DNA from: Phaeacidiphilus oryzae TH49
GTDB lineage: Bacteria; Actinomycetota; Actinomycetes; Streptomycetales; Streptomycetaceae
DNA length: 64,000 bases
Assembly: GCF_000744815.1 (NCBI RefSeq)
Contig: NZ_JQMQ01000005.1
Location: 5,909,801 to 5,973,800, forward strand
Direction of reading: 5' to 3'
The notes beneath the pieces were generated by a model. That model saw nothing but the letters and a program-made list of their open reading frames with translations. It searched no databases and had not been told where the DNA came from. The first letter of the stretch is position 1; every line of letters begins with the position of its first letter. Of the stretch, positions 26,696-35,542 are shown piece after piece. The translations under genes were made by a program, and so were the position numbers.

Positions 26696-28087
26696 ATGAC
26701 CCGCACCCTGATCACCCACGGCCTGGTGATCACCGCCGCCGACGAACTCCACGCCGACGTCCTCATCGAGAACGGCCGGGTGGCCGCCCTGGCCACGCCC
26801 GGCAGCCAGCAGTGGGACGCCGACCACGTCATCGACGCGAGCGACAAGTACGTCATCCCGGGCGGCGTGGACGGCCACACCCACATGGAGATGCCCTTCG
26901 GCGGCACCTACGCCTCCGACACCTTCGAGACGGGCACCCAGGCCGCGGCTTGGGGCGGCACGACCACCGTCATCGATTTCGCCATCCAGTCCAAGGGCGG
27001 CTCACTCCGCCAGGGCCTGGACGCCTGGCACGAGAAGGCCAACGGCCGCTGCGCGATCGACTACGGCTTCCACATGATCATGTCGGATGTCAACGAGTCC
27101 TCCCTCAAGGAGATGGACCGCTTGGTCGAGGAAGGCCTCACCTCCTTCAAACTGTTCTGTGCTTATCCTGACGTCTTCTATTCCGACGACGGCCAGATCC
27201 TGCGCGCGATGCAACGGGCGGCCGGCAACGGCGGGTTGGTGATGACCCACGCCGAGAACGGTCTGGCCATCGACGTCCTCGTCGAGCAGGCCCTGGCGCG
27301 CGGCGAGACCGATCCGCGCTACCACGGCGAGGTCCGCAAGGCACTTCTCGAAGCCGAGGCCACCCACCGCGTCATCCGCCTCGCCCAGGTGGCCGGCGCC
27401 CCGGTCTACGTCGTCCACGTCTCCGCGCAGGAGGCCGTCGCCGAGATCGCCCGCGCCCGCGACGACGGCCTCCCCGTCTACGGCGAGACCTGCCCCCAGT
27501 ACCTCTTCCTCTCCACCGACAACCTCGCCGAGCCGAACTTCGAGGGCGCCAAGTACGTCTGCTCCACCCCGCTGCGCCCGCGCGAACACCAAGCCGCCCT
27601 GTGGAAGTCCCTCCGCACCAACGACCTCCAGGTGGTCTCCACCGACCACTGCCCCTTCTGCTTCAAGGGCCAGAAGGAGCTGGGCCGCGGCGACTTCTCC
27701 AAGATCCCCAACGGCATGCCCGGCGTGGAGAACCGCATGGACCTCCTCCACCAGGCCGTGGTCGAGGGCCACCTCACCCGCCGCCGCTGGATCGAGCTCG
27801 CCTGCGCCGCCCCGGCCCGCATGTTCGGCCTCTACCCCCGCAAGGGCACCATCGCCCCCGGCTCCGACGCCGACCTCGTCATCTACGACCCGGCCGCCAC
27901 GCAGACCCTCTCCGCCTCCACCCACCACATGAACGTCGACTACTCCCCCTACGAGGGCAAGAAGATCACCGGCGCCGTCCACACCGTCCTCTCCCGAGGC
28001 ATCCCCGTCATCACCAACCACACCTACACCGGCCACCCCGGCCACGGCGCCTACCTCCCCCGCGGCCTCACCCAGTACCCGGGCTGA
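26696..28087 (+). CDS. dihydropyrimidinase / D-hydantoinase
   Basis: Cyclic amidohydrolase opening dihydropyrimidines or 5-substituted hydantoins. The 463-residue product has the binuclear metal site: His61-x-His63 in HTHMEMPF, the carboxylated Lys at about 152 in TSFKLFCAYP, MTHAEN, VVHVSAQEAV and the Asp of STDHCPFC. ATG at 26696 follows GAAGGGGG at 26679-26686. It supplies the ring-opening activity for the nitrilase and aminotransferase upstream. No dihydropyrimidine dehydrogenase gene is in the window. It restores, in cis, the function lost in the truncated copy just upstream. Confidence 0.92.
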   Translation: MTRTLITHGLVITAADELHADVLIENGRVAALATPGSQQWDADHVIDASDKYVIPGGVDGHTHMEMPFGGTYASDTFETGTQAAAWGGTTTVIDFAIQSKGGSLRQGLDAWHEKANGRCAIDYGFHMIMSDVNESSLKEMDRLVEEGLTSFKLFCAYPDVFYSDDGQILRAMQRAAGNGGLVMTHAENGLAIDVLVEQALARGETDPRYHGEVRKALLEAEATHRVIRLAQVAGAPVYVVHVSAQEAVAEIARARDDGLPVYGETCPQYLFLSTDNLAEPNFEGAKYVCSTPLRPREHQAALWKSLRTNDLQVVSTDHCPFCFKGQKELGRGDFSKIPNGMPGVENRMDLLHQAVVEGHLTRRRWIELACAAPARMFGLYPRKGTIAPGSDADLVIYDPAATQTLSASTHHMNVDYSPYEGKKITGAVHTVLSRGIPVITNHTYTGHPGHGAYLPRGLTQYPG

Positions 28088-28178
28088 ACCAAGCGCCCCG
28101 CCGAGAGCGAACGCAGCCCGAGCCCCAGCGGCGACAGAACCCGGCGTATAGGTCGACTCGTCCGCCGCCTGGATCGCG

Positions 28179-28220
28179 AAGGGCTCCTGATCTGCTTCTG
28201 TGCAGGTCGGGAGCCCTTTT
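28179..28220 (+). terminator. rho-independent-type terminator after the dihydropyrimidinase region
   Basis: AAGGGCTCC at 28179-28187 pairs with GGAGCCCTT at 28210-28218. An inner partial stem (GATCTGC with GCAGGTC) and the T-run TTTT follow. It lies 91 bases after the stop and is the only terminator in the window with a clear T-run. Confidence 0.75.
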
Positions 28221-29154
28221 CCAGTTCTGCGGCTGATGCTGATCCATCTGGGTTTTGCTGCCCATTTCGGCCTGTCTCCGGGTGTCGTGTGGCGATCGTG
28301 TGGCGGTGATCATGGTGCCGATCATGGCGCTGAGCTGGGCTTTGGGGGATCTCGGCAGCCTGCCGCCACATGGTGCCGGATGGTAGAGCTGCCTGTGGTG
28401 TCCGCAGGTGGCGAATGGTCCCGCCGGGGACCTCCCGGGGGGTGCTACATCTCAGGTCGGGGCGGCATGCGCGACGCTGAGAACCCGGCGTAGGTACCTC
28501 CTGGCCTGGTCATCAGGGCCGGTTCTGGGGTCGGGCAAGGCGCGTGCTCCAGGCCGGCTTCCTCGCTCCGCGCTCCGTGGGGTGTTCGGCGTTCTTGCAT
28601 GGCGCGTATCGAGGGTCCTTCAAGCTGCGGCTCGTCTCCGGCCGGTACCTGCTCAGGCGTCCTGGTGGATCTTTCGACGTGTTCTCGATGACGCACCACT
28701 TCGAGTGCGTGGCGGTGCTGGAGCCTGCGAGGGAAGGCTCCTGATCTGCACTTTTGTCGATGTGCATGATGCGCCTTTTGGGCGTTACGGGCGATATCTT
28801 GACGCTGAAATGACGCTTGTGACGCTCATTTGACGCTCGTTCTGACGAGGCGTCAGGCAATGAAAGCCGGGCTGGGCGCTGGCGATGAGCAGGCCCAACG
28901 CGGCAGCCGCGGCGTCACGATGCCTCCGGAGATCCTCGGCTGACTCGGGCCGACGCCTCTGGGGCGCCGGACTTTTCGTGCTCACGCGATCTAATCGCCG
29001 GCCCCGGTCTCGGCCCCGACCGGATAGCCGCATCGCGCCGAGGGGGCTGGCGTCACGGCTGCGAAGTCGGGACGCCTCGCGTCCAACTCCTCGGCCTGCC
29101 ACACTGTTTGGGCACCTATCACCTCATAGTGACTGCGCATGTGGTGGAGGACGT
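28221..29154. other. non-coding accessory stretch
   Basis: No open frame here has convincing codon use or homology. Base composition is visibly lower in GC than the left half of the window. It contains a second copy of the 14-base string GGCTCCTGATCTGC (28737-28750; first copy 28182-28195) and the phased TGACGCT cluster at 28800-28856. It separates the pyrimidine operon from two predicted nucleases and the CRISPR array. Confidence 0.6.
28800..28856. repeat. phased TGACGCT direct repeats plus palindrome
   Basis: TGACGCT occurs at 28800, 28811, 28820 and 28831, then a related CTGACG starts a perfect palindrome CTGACGAGGCGTCAG at 28842-28856. Spacings of about 9-12 bases put the copies on nearly the same face of the helix. 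This is typical of binding sites for oligomeric regulators, replication initiators, partition proteins or recombination accessory factors. Confidence 0.7.
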
Positions 29155-30429
29155 GTGGCGAACATCGTCTGGCATGCCATCCGCGAGCTGAAGATCAACC
29201 TGAGCTTTCCCGACCTCGGGCATCCTGAGCTTCCTGACCTGCTCGAAGAGATAACAACCCCCGTGGGCGAGCGCGATCGGCGCATGCTCATGTGCTGGGA
29301 GTGCCACGAGAGGGGCCGGTGCAACTCCGTAGCGGCGGGCAAAGGACCCTGGGTCGGCATCCGAAGAGCCCGTCGCCGCGACGGCACCCGCATCCTCGCT
29401 GCTGCCCATCTCCCCGTCACTCACCGCGCTACCGCCGAGGAATCGGACCTCCACAAGGCGGTCAAGCGGCGGATTGCCCTTGCCGCGACCAATTGCGGCC
29501 TGTGGGCGGACACCGAAGTGTTCAGCTCCGACGGCAGCACCCGGGCCGACGTCCTGGTCCGAGGTCCCGAGGGGGACGAATACGACTGGGAGCCTCAGAT
29601 CAAGAATATTCGCGGGGAGAGCGCCCGCACTCGCGACCGCAGTGCCCGCCGGGTCGGCCGACTCCCCGTGTGGGTCGTGGTTGCTGCGGATGCCCCGCTC
29701 ATCGACAAGGTGAACTGGGCTCGGATCGACAAGATGGGCTGGCACGACGTGGAGCGCGGCCGCGCACTTCTGGTCCGCGGCGGCTACCGGAGACTGCAGA
29801 CCTGGCACTGCACTCCAGGTGCTGAACGCGCCTGCCCCGACCGTCATCACAGCGGTACCTCTCCGCTGTACTGCTGGGGGCATCATGTGGCGTTCATGCA
29901 CCCCACGCAGTGCATCCCTCCGCAACCCGATATCGGTCTCGATCGCCTTGTACCGGCAATCGCCGAACACGAGATCGTTCCGGTCCGAATCCCCTCGCCA
30001 GTTTCCCCGCGTCAGGGCAGCCATGTCTTGGCCCTGCAGCACGAGCGCGAGGAATTCGTTGCACTCGTAGGGGAGTGCGAAGAGGCTGAGTCCACCGAAA
30101 GCGACCGGGACGACGAAGACCCGATCGGCTTCGACGAAGAAGCTCCAGAGGACGGCACCTGCCCTTACGGGCGTGACGAATACACCCTGGGCGGCCCCCG
30201 CCCCATCCTCGACCACCCTGCGCAGGCGCTGGCCTTCACCCTCGACCGCCCTAAGCTCCCCGCGTGGTTCGCGGCGCTAACCCCCGCTGACAAGCGCGCC
30301 ATTGCTCGCCAGTTGGGTTGCTGGCCTCATCAGATCCGACCCTGTATTCGCTGCGCTAGCGAACCGGCTTCCGTGTACCGCTACGACGACATCCCAATGT
30401 GTCGCGGGTGCCGCCGGGGCAGGCCCTGA
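29155..30429 (+). CDS. CoiA-like nuclease with zinc-finger cysteines
   Basis: The 424-residue product resembles competence CoiA-family proteins. A predicted PD-(D/E)xK nuclease core spans residues 95-150: ESDLHKAVKRR, Glu121, Asp132 in RADVLV, then WEPQIK with Glu146-x-Gln148. Cysteines at 47, 50 and 56 may bind metal. The last 28 residues form a zinc-ribbon pattern, C397-x2-C400 and C416-x2-C419. Residues ~300-345 are very acidic. GTG at 29155 follows GGTGGAGG. CoiA-like proteins in Streptomyces often lie in accessory DNA; with the NucS-like gene and CRISPR array next to it, a role in DNA processing or defence is plausible but unproven. Confidence 0.65.
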   Translation: MANIVWHAIRELKINLSFPDLGHPELPDLLEEITTPVGERDRRMLMCWECHERGRCNSVAAGKGPWVGIRRARRRDGTRILAAAHLPVTHRATAEESDLHKAVKRRIALAATNCGLWADTEVFSSDGSTRADVLVRGPEGDEYDWEPQIKNIRGESARTRDRSARRVGRLPVWVVVAADAPLIDKVNWARIDKMGWHDVERGRALLVRGGYRRLQTWHCTPGAERACPDRHHSGTSPLYCWGHHVAFMHPTQCIPPQPDIGLDRLVPAIAEHEIVPVRIPSPVSPRQGSHVLALQHEREEFVALVGECEEAESTESDRDDEDPIGFDEEAPEDGTCPYGRDEYTLGGPRPILDHPAQALAFTLDRPKLPAWFAALTPADKRAIARQLGCWPHQIRPCIRCASEPASVYRYDDIPMCRGCRRGRP

Positions 30430-30767
30430 ACTGGAGGTACTCGAACTTCGGCATCGCCGGACGGCCAGGATCAAGTGTCGCCGCTGCGAGATGCCCAGGC
30501 CCGACACAAGTGAGGCGATGTGTGGTCTGGAGAATCCGCTGGGACGCCTGGCGACGCATACGACAGGGCAGGTGCTTAGAAGGCACTCGACTCGTCCTGG
30601 AGGCAAGGCAGTTGACCTGCGCGTTCACATGCATCTGATGCTCCGTCAGTCAGCTTGTGGGACGTATGCGGGACGGGTTCGCTCTCGACCCTTTGGTGCT
30701 TCAGCGACGAAATATTCGCCGGTCCTGGCACGTTGGTGAGCCGCGTCGCGGAGATCGGGAGGGGACG
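30430..30767. other. intergenic gap between the two nuclease-like genes
   Basis: The 338 bases between the CoiA-like gene and the NucS-like gene hold no open frame with actinobacterial codon bias and no clear hairpin. The last 11 bases provide GGGAGGGGA, the ribosome binding site of the next gene. The next gene probably has its own promoter here. Confidence 0.5.
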
Positions 30768-31652
30768 GTGCCGGGCCTGAAGCTGTTCAGCCTGCTGGGC
30801 GAGGTGGATGAGATCGAGCCGCGGCTCGCCGACCTTGAGGTGGACGTCCAGCGCCTCGTCGAGGCCAACATGGAGTCGATGCTCGGGGTGCGATTCCTGG
30901 CGAGCGAGTTCGTCATCGACTGCGGCGAGGGCGGCCGGATCGACTCGCTGGGCCTGGATGAGAACGGTGCTCCGGTGGTGATCGAGTACAAGCGCGGCAC
31001 CGATCCGGGAGTGATCACCCAGGGCCTGTTCTACCTGGCCTGGCTCACCGCCCACCGTGGCGCCTTCGACCAGCTGGTCCGCGACCGACTCGGGGCGGCA
31101 GCCGCCGCCCGGGTGCTATGGAGTGCGCCCCGGCTGATCTGCGTCGCCGGTGACTTCACCCGCTACGACGCGCATGCCGTGCGCGAGCAGCGGCGCAGCA
31201 TCGACTTGCTGCGCTACCGCTTCTACGGACCGGGCCTGTTCGCTCTGGAGACGGTCGCCTCGACCACTGGCACCGTGGAGCCCCGCCGGGCACGCCGGGG
31301 GCCGGACGTGAGGCGGGTGCATCGGGGGCCGGCTGGGGCCATGGCGGGGCTCGCCTCGGCGCTGGATGGGGCCCTCCTGGGCGTGGGAGAGGGGGTGGCA
31401 AGGGTGCAACGCCGGCAGTACGCGGCCTACCGGCGGCTGCGGAACTTCGCCTGCGTGCTGCGGCCGCAGCAGACCAAGCTGCTGATCTACCTGCGCCTCG
31501 ATCCGGCGCGGGTCGACCTCGTCCCCGGCTTCACCCGGGACATGAGGGGCCTGGGCCACCACGGGACCGGTGACCTGGAGGTCCAACTGCGCACCGAGCG
31601 GGACCTGGAGCGCGCCCATGACCTGTTCCGTCTCGCCTATGCCGCAGCATGA
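30768..31652 (+). CDS. NucS-like / DUF5655 predicted endonuclease
   Basis: The 294-residue product begins LKLFSLLG and carries a PD-(D/E)xK nuclease pattern: Glu47 (ASEF), Asp59 (GRIDSLGL), Glu73-x-Lys75 (VIEYKRG), followed by QGLFYLAWLTAHRG. The C-terminal part (LLIYLRLDP and onward) fits the DUF5655 domain, a predicted binding module. Relatives in bacteria are usually single-gene accessory proteins of unknown role, and some are annotated as transport proteins by mistake. GTG at 30768 has GGGAGGGGA just upstream. It lies 200 bases before the trailer end of the CRISPR array. Confidence 0.7.
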   Translation: MPGLKLFSLLGEVDEIEPRLADLEVDVQRLVEANMESMLGVRFLASEFVIDCGEGGRIDSLGLDENGAPVVIEYKRGTDPGVITQGLFYLAWLTAHRGAFDQLVRDRLGAAAAARVLWSAPRLICVAGDFTRYDAHAVREQRRSIDLLRYRFYGPGLFALETVASTTGTVEPRRARRGPDVRRVHRGPAGAMAGLASALDGALLGVGEGVARVQRRQYAAYRRLRNFACVLRPQQTKLLIYLRLDPARVDLVPGFTRDMRGLGHHGTGDLEVQLRTERDLERAHDLFRLAYAAA

Positions 31653-31851
31653 CGCGTGCCCGGCGGCCGGAGCGGCGAGGTTTTCGAGACGGAAGACTTG
31701 GGCGTCGTAGAGGCGCTGCCCTTCGGCGATGCGGTCATGGAGTGGCGGTGGAGGCCCAAGTATCCGGCGGATCGCCGATTTCGATAACCGGGGTCCCACC
31801 CGTATGCTGCCGAGCGCAGTCTGCCATCCCTCGACAGGCTGAACGGCAGAG

Positions 31852-34121
31852 CGGATCACCCCCCGCGCTGGCGGGAAGCACGAGTGCAAGAGGTGTACCG
31901 CTCCCTCGGATTCCGGACCACCCCCGCGTCGGCGGGGAGCACATCGCGATCAGGTGGAGGAACTTCAGGGCCTCGGGACCACCCTCGCGTCGGCGGGGAG
32001 TACCAGCCGGCCGCGCACAGGAACGCCACTGAGGCCGGACCACCCCCGCGTCGGCGAGGAGCACCACGCGGCGAGGAAGGCCTCGCGCTCCTGCGGCGGA
32101 CCACCCCCGCGTCGGCGGGGAGCACAGCAGTACCCCCACGAGGAATCGAACCCCGATCGGACCCCCCGTCGGCGGGGAGCACGCGGGCTCCGCCGGTAAT
32201 CAGGCCCACATGTCCGGACCACCCCCGCGTCGGCGGGGAGCACGTGCGGCGGATGGCGATCGACATCTGCGTGATCGGACCACCCCCGCGTCCGCGGGGA
32301 GCACCGGATGCGCTCGGCGGCCGCGGCGGCGTCGAGCGGACCACCCCCGCGTCGGCGGGGAGCACGAGGACCGGCATCGCCGGTTCGGGCCCGGTCACGG
32401 ACCACCCCCGCGTCGGCGGGGAGCACGGCATCGGCGCCTCGCGGCGGCGCTTCGCCTCCGGACCACCCCCGCGTCGGCGGGGAGCACATGTTCAACGAGC
32501 CGAACGCCTTGCTGTTGAACGGACCACCCCCGCGTCGGCGGGGAGCACCTGGGCAAGGTGGCCAGTCGTGACCTGCACGCCGGACCACCCCCGCGTCGGC
32601 GGGGAGCACGTCGACACCGAGCCGGGCAGCACCCCGCCGGACGGACCACCCCCGCGTCGGCGGGGAGCACATGGCAGCGATGCGCGGTGATGACGCGCTC
32701 ACCGGACCACCCCCGCGTCGGCGGGGAGCACGCGATGTGCTGGCGTTGGCGCGGCCAGCAGATCGGACCACCCCCGCGTCGGCGGGGAGCACTGGACCGG
32801 CGACGAGCACGAGCCGCTGACCATCGGACCACCCCCGCGTCGGCGGGGAGCACGTCACCCTGTACGGCTTGTGCGCACACGTGGCCGGACCACCCCCGCG
32901 TCGGCGGGGAGCACCACCACCCGCCCCTGCCTATTTCCGCTGCTACCGGACCACCCCCGCGTCGGCGGGGAGCACGAGGGCCGCGCGGGGCCGTCCTCCA
33001 TCGGGTCCGGACCACCCCCGCGTCGGCGGGGAGCACGCACAACGCGCTCTCCAAGCTGGGCGCCGACACGGACCACCCCCGCGTCGGCGGGGAGCACATG
33101 ACGACGGCAACGCCCTTGGCCTCGGGCTGCGGACCACCCCCGCGTCGGCAGGGAGCACGAGGACTTCCCCACCGAGGAGCAGTGCGTGGACGGACCACCC
33201 CCGCGTCGGCGGGGAGCACACCGCGGCCCGCTGCTCGTCCGTGAGGGCGACCGGACCACCCCCGCGTCGGCGGGGAGCACCACCAAGGCCAGCTCGCCAA
33301 CACTCGGAAGATCGGACCACCCCCGCGTCGGCGGGGAGCACCCTCAGCGTGGCGCGCAGCATGTCGCGGCTGGCGGACCACCCCCGCGTCGGCGGGGAGC
33401 ACACGGTCGAGCCGGCTCCGAGGGGCAACGTACGCGGACCACCCCCGCGTCGGCGGGGAGCACTGCTCATCCGCGCGGATGGCGGACCGCTCCGCCGGAC
33501 CACCCCCGCGTCGGCGGGGAGCACGGTCGCGATCCATCAGGGTCGCGATCTCGGCGCGGACCACCCCCGCGTCGGCGGGGAGCACGGACCGTGCTCCTGC
33601 GAGGTACGGCGCCGGAACGGACCACCCCCGCGTCGGCGGGGAGCACGGACCGTGCTCCTGCGAGGTACGGCGCCGGAACGGACCACCCCTGCGTCGGCGG
33701 GGAGCACTGGGCCTCGGCAACCTGCTGCTCGGCGGCGGCCGGACCACCCCCGCGTCGGCGGGGAGCACCAGACAGGCGCCTACGAGGCCGGTTTACCGAT
33801 CGGACCACCCCCGCGTCGGCGGGGAGCACAAGGAAAGCCATACCAAGCCGTTGCCGGAGAACGGACCACCCCCGCGTCGGCGGGGAGCACCTGCTGGACC
33901 TGGCCGCACGCCAGGAACAGGACGGACCACCCCCGCGTCGGCGGGGAGCACGCGCTGTGCGGCCGGTAGAGCAGGGTGACGCGCGGACCACCCCCGCGTC
34001 GGCGGGGAGCACCCGCTCTTCCTGCTGCACAATCACGCCCACTCCGGACCACCCCCGCGTCGGCGGGGAGCACCTCCTGGCGCTCCTCTTCGTCGCCTAC
34101 CTCCTCGGACCACCCCCGCGT
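31852..34121 (-). CRISPR. type I-E-like CRISPR array, 38 repeat units and 37 spacers, no cas genes
   Basis: Repeats are 29 bases with a 61-base period and 32-base spacers. On the plus strand they start CGGACCACC and end GGGGAGCAC. The reverse complement starts GTGCTCCCC and ends TGGTCCG, matching type I-E orientation, so crRNA is read from the minus strand. The unit at 31852-31881 is degenerate. Units at 31975, 32036 and 32276 carry substitutions and that at 32158-32182 lacks 4 bases, while units from 32337 rightward are nearly uniform. This decay marks the left end as trailer. The last unit (34106-34121) is cut by an IS element, so the leader side is damaged. Spacers at 33586-33617 and 33647-33678 are identical. 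Confidence 0.97.
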
Positions 34122-35542
34122 GGGCCTGTCCTGAGGATTGTGTTTCGCCTGGTGTGACCTGAGTTGGCATGAGCTGGGTGCTCTGCCGGGAAGGATCACA
34201 GATGGGTACCAGGGACGAGTCTTCCGCGAACGCGAAGGCGAGTGTGCAGACGGGGGCGGAGTTGGCACAACAGGCCGAGCTGGACCGGGAGATGGCACAG
34301 CGGCTGGTGGAGCGGGCCCGGAGCCAGGGGGTGAGCCTGACCGGCCAGGACGGGCTGCTCAAGGGCCTGGTCAAGCTGATCCTGGAGGGCGCGCTGGAAG
34401 CGGAGATGACCGACCACCTGGGCTACGCGCGCGGCGAGGCCGGCCCGGCGGAGAAGTCCAACAGCCGCAACGGCAGCTACCGCAAGACGGTCCGCACCGA
34501 CATCGGCGAGGTCGAGTTGGACGTGCCGCGCGATCGGGCCGGCAGCTTCACCCCGCAGGTCGTGCCCAAGCACCAGCGCCGGATCTCCGGGTTCGATGAG
34601 ACCGTGATCTCCCTGTATGCCAAGGGGTTGACTACCGGGGAGATCCAGGACCACCTCGCGCAGATCTACGACATGGACGTCTCGAGGGACCTGATCTCCC
34701 GCGCCACCGGCCGCGTCAGCGCCGAGTTGGAGGAGTGGCGCTCCCGCCCGCTGGACTCGCTCTACGCGGTCGTCATGATCGACGCCCTGGTCGTCAAGGT
34801 CCGCGACGGGGCGGTGGCCAACCGGCCGATCTACCTCGCGGTGGGGATCAACCTGCGCGGCGAGCGGGACGTGCTGGGCATGTGGGCCGGCACCGGCGCC
34901 GAGGGCGCCAAGCAGTGGATGACCTGGCTGACCGAACTGCGCAACCGCGGAGTCGGCGACGTCCTGATCGCCTGCTGCGACGGCCTGAAGGGCCTGCCCG
35001 ACTCCATCAACGCCGTGTGGCCGCTGGCCGAGGTCCAGCTGTGCGTGGTCCACATGGTCCGCGCGGGACTGCGCTACGTCTCCCGCAAGCACTGGGCCAC
35101 CGTCGCCAAGGAACTGCGCGAGGTCTACACCGCGCCGACGGTGGAGGAGGCCGAGCGCCGCTTCGCCGCCTTCGAGGAGGACTGGGGCGACAAGGCCCCC
35201 GGCCTGATCGCGACCTGGCGCCGGAACTGGGAGCACTTCGAGACCTTCCTGAAGTTCCCGCCGCCGGTCCGGAAGATCGTCTACACCACCAACATGATCG
35301 AGAGCATCAACGCCCGCCTGCGGCGCGCGGTCGACCGCCGCGGACACTTCCCCAGCGAAGACGCCGTCTTCAAGGTCCTCTACCTCGTCCTGCGCGACCG
35401 CCACCCCCGCCGGACCAACCCCACCGGCCGCACCCGCGACTGGATGGAAGCCGTCAACACCCTCGCCGCCTACTACGGCGACCGCGTCACCAACCACCAG
35501 TAACAACAAGCACCAGCGAAACACAAACGATCAGACAGTCCC
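34122..35542 (+). mobile_element. IS256-family insertion sequence
   Basis: The left end begins GGGCCTGTCCTGAGGATTGT and the right end, read inward on the other strand, is an imperfect copy ending ...GACAGTCCC at 35534-35542. CCCCGCGT precedes the left end and CCCCGCGC follows the right end, a possible 7- or 8-base target duplication with one mismatch, though both flanks are C-rich. The element has one intact transposase gene. The left boundary falls inside a CRISPR repeat. Confidence 0.88.
34202..35503 (+). CDS. IS256 family transposase (mutator type)
   Basis: The 433-residue DDE transposase is full length for the family, with the N-terminal EMTDHLGY and NSRNGSYRKTVRT motifs. The catalytic residues are Asp at about 194 (MIDALVVKV), Asp at about 260 (ACCDGLKGLPD) and Glu at about 367 (NMIESINARLRR). 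ATG at 34202 follows GGAAGG. No frameshift or internal stop is seen, so the element may be active. It carries no passenger gene. Confidence 0.95.
   Translation: MGTRDESSANAKASVQTGAELAQQAELDREMAQRLVERARSQGVSLTGQDGLLKGLVKLILEGALEAEMTDHLGYARGEAGPAEKSNSRNGSYRKTVRTDIGEVELDVPRDRAGSFTPQVVPKHQRRISGFDETVISLYAKGLTTGEIQDHLAQIYDMDVSRDLISRATGRVSAELEEWRSRPLDSLYAVVMIDALVVKVRDGAVANRPIYLAVGINLRGERDVLGMWAGTGAEGAKQWMTWLTELRNRGVGDVLIACCDGLKGLPDSINAVWPLAEVQLCVVHMVRAGLRYVSRKHWATVAKELREVYTAPTVEEAERRFAAFEEDWGDKAPGLIATWRRNWEHFETFLKFPPPVRKIVYTTNMIESINARLRRAVDRRGHFPSEDAVFKVLYLVLRDRHPRRTNPTGRTRDWMEAVNTLAAYYGDRVTNHQ

Noticed and set aside
28408-28833. 141-codon open frame in the accessory non-coding stretch
   Set aside because: Composition and codon use do not resemble genes in the window and no motif or ribosome binding site supports it.
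28885-29154. N-terminal extension of the CoiA-like protein
   Set aside because: The extra ~90 residues are Arg/Ser/Pro-rich without resemblance to the family, and GGTGGAGG directly precedes the GTG at 29155.
32126-32157. A tRNA gene fragment
   Set aside because: Only the T-arm and acceptor side are present, exactly filling one spacer between repeats, so it is a spacer and not an RNA gene.
31856-34298. Several open frames through the CRISPR region with repeated GPPPRRRGA or TTPASAGST peptides
   Set aside because: They are translations of the repeat-spacer array; the 61-base period makes frames cycle and the peptides repeat.
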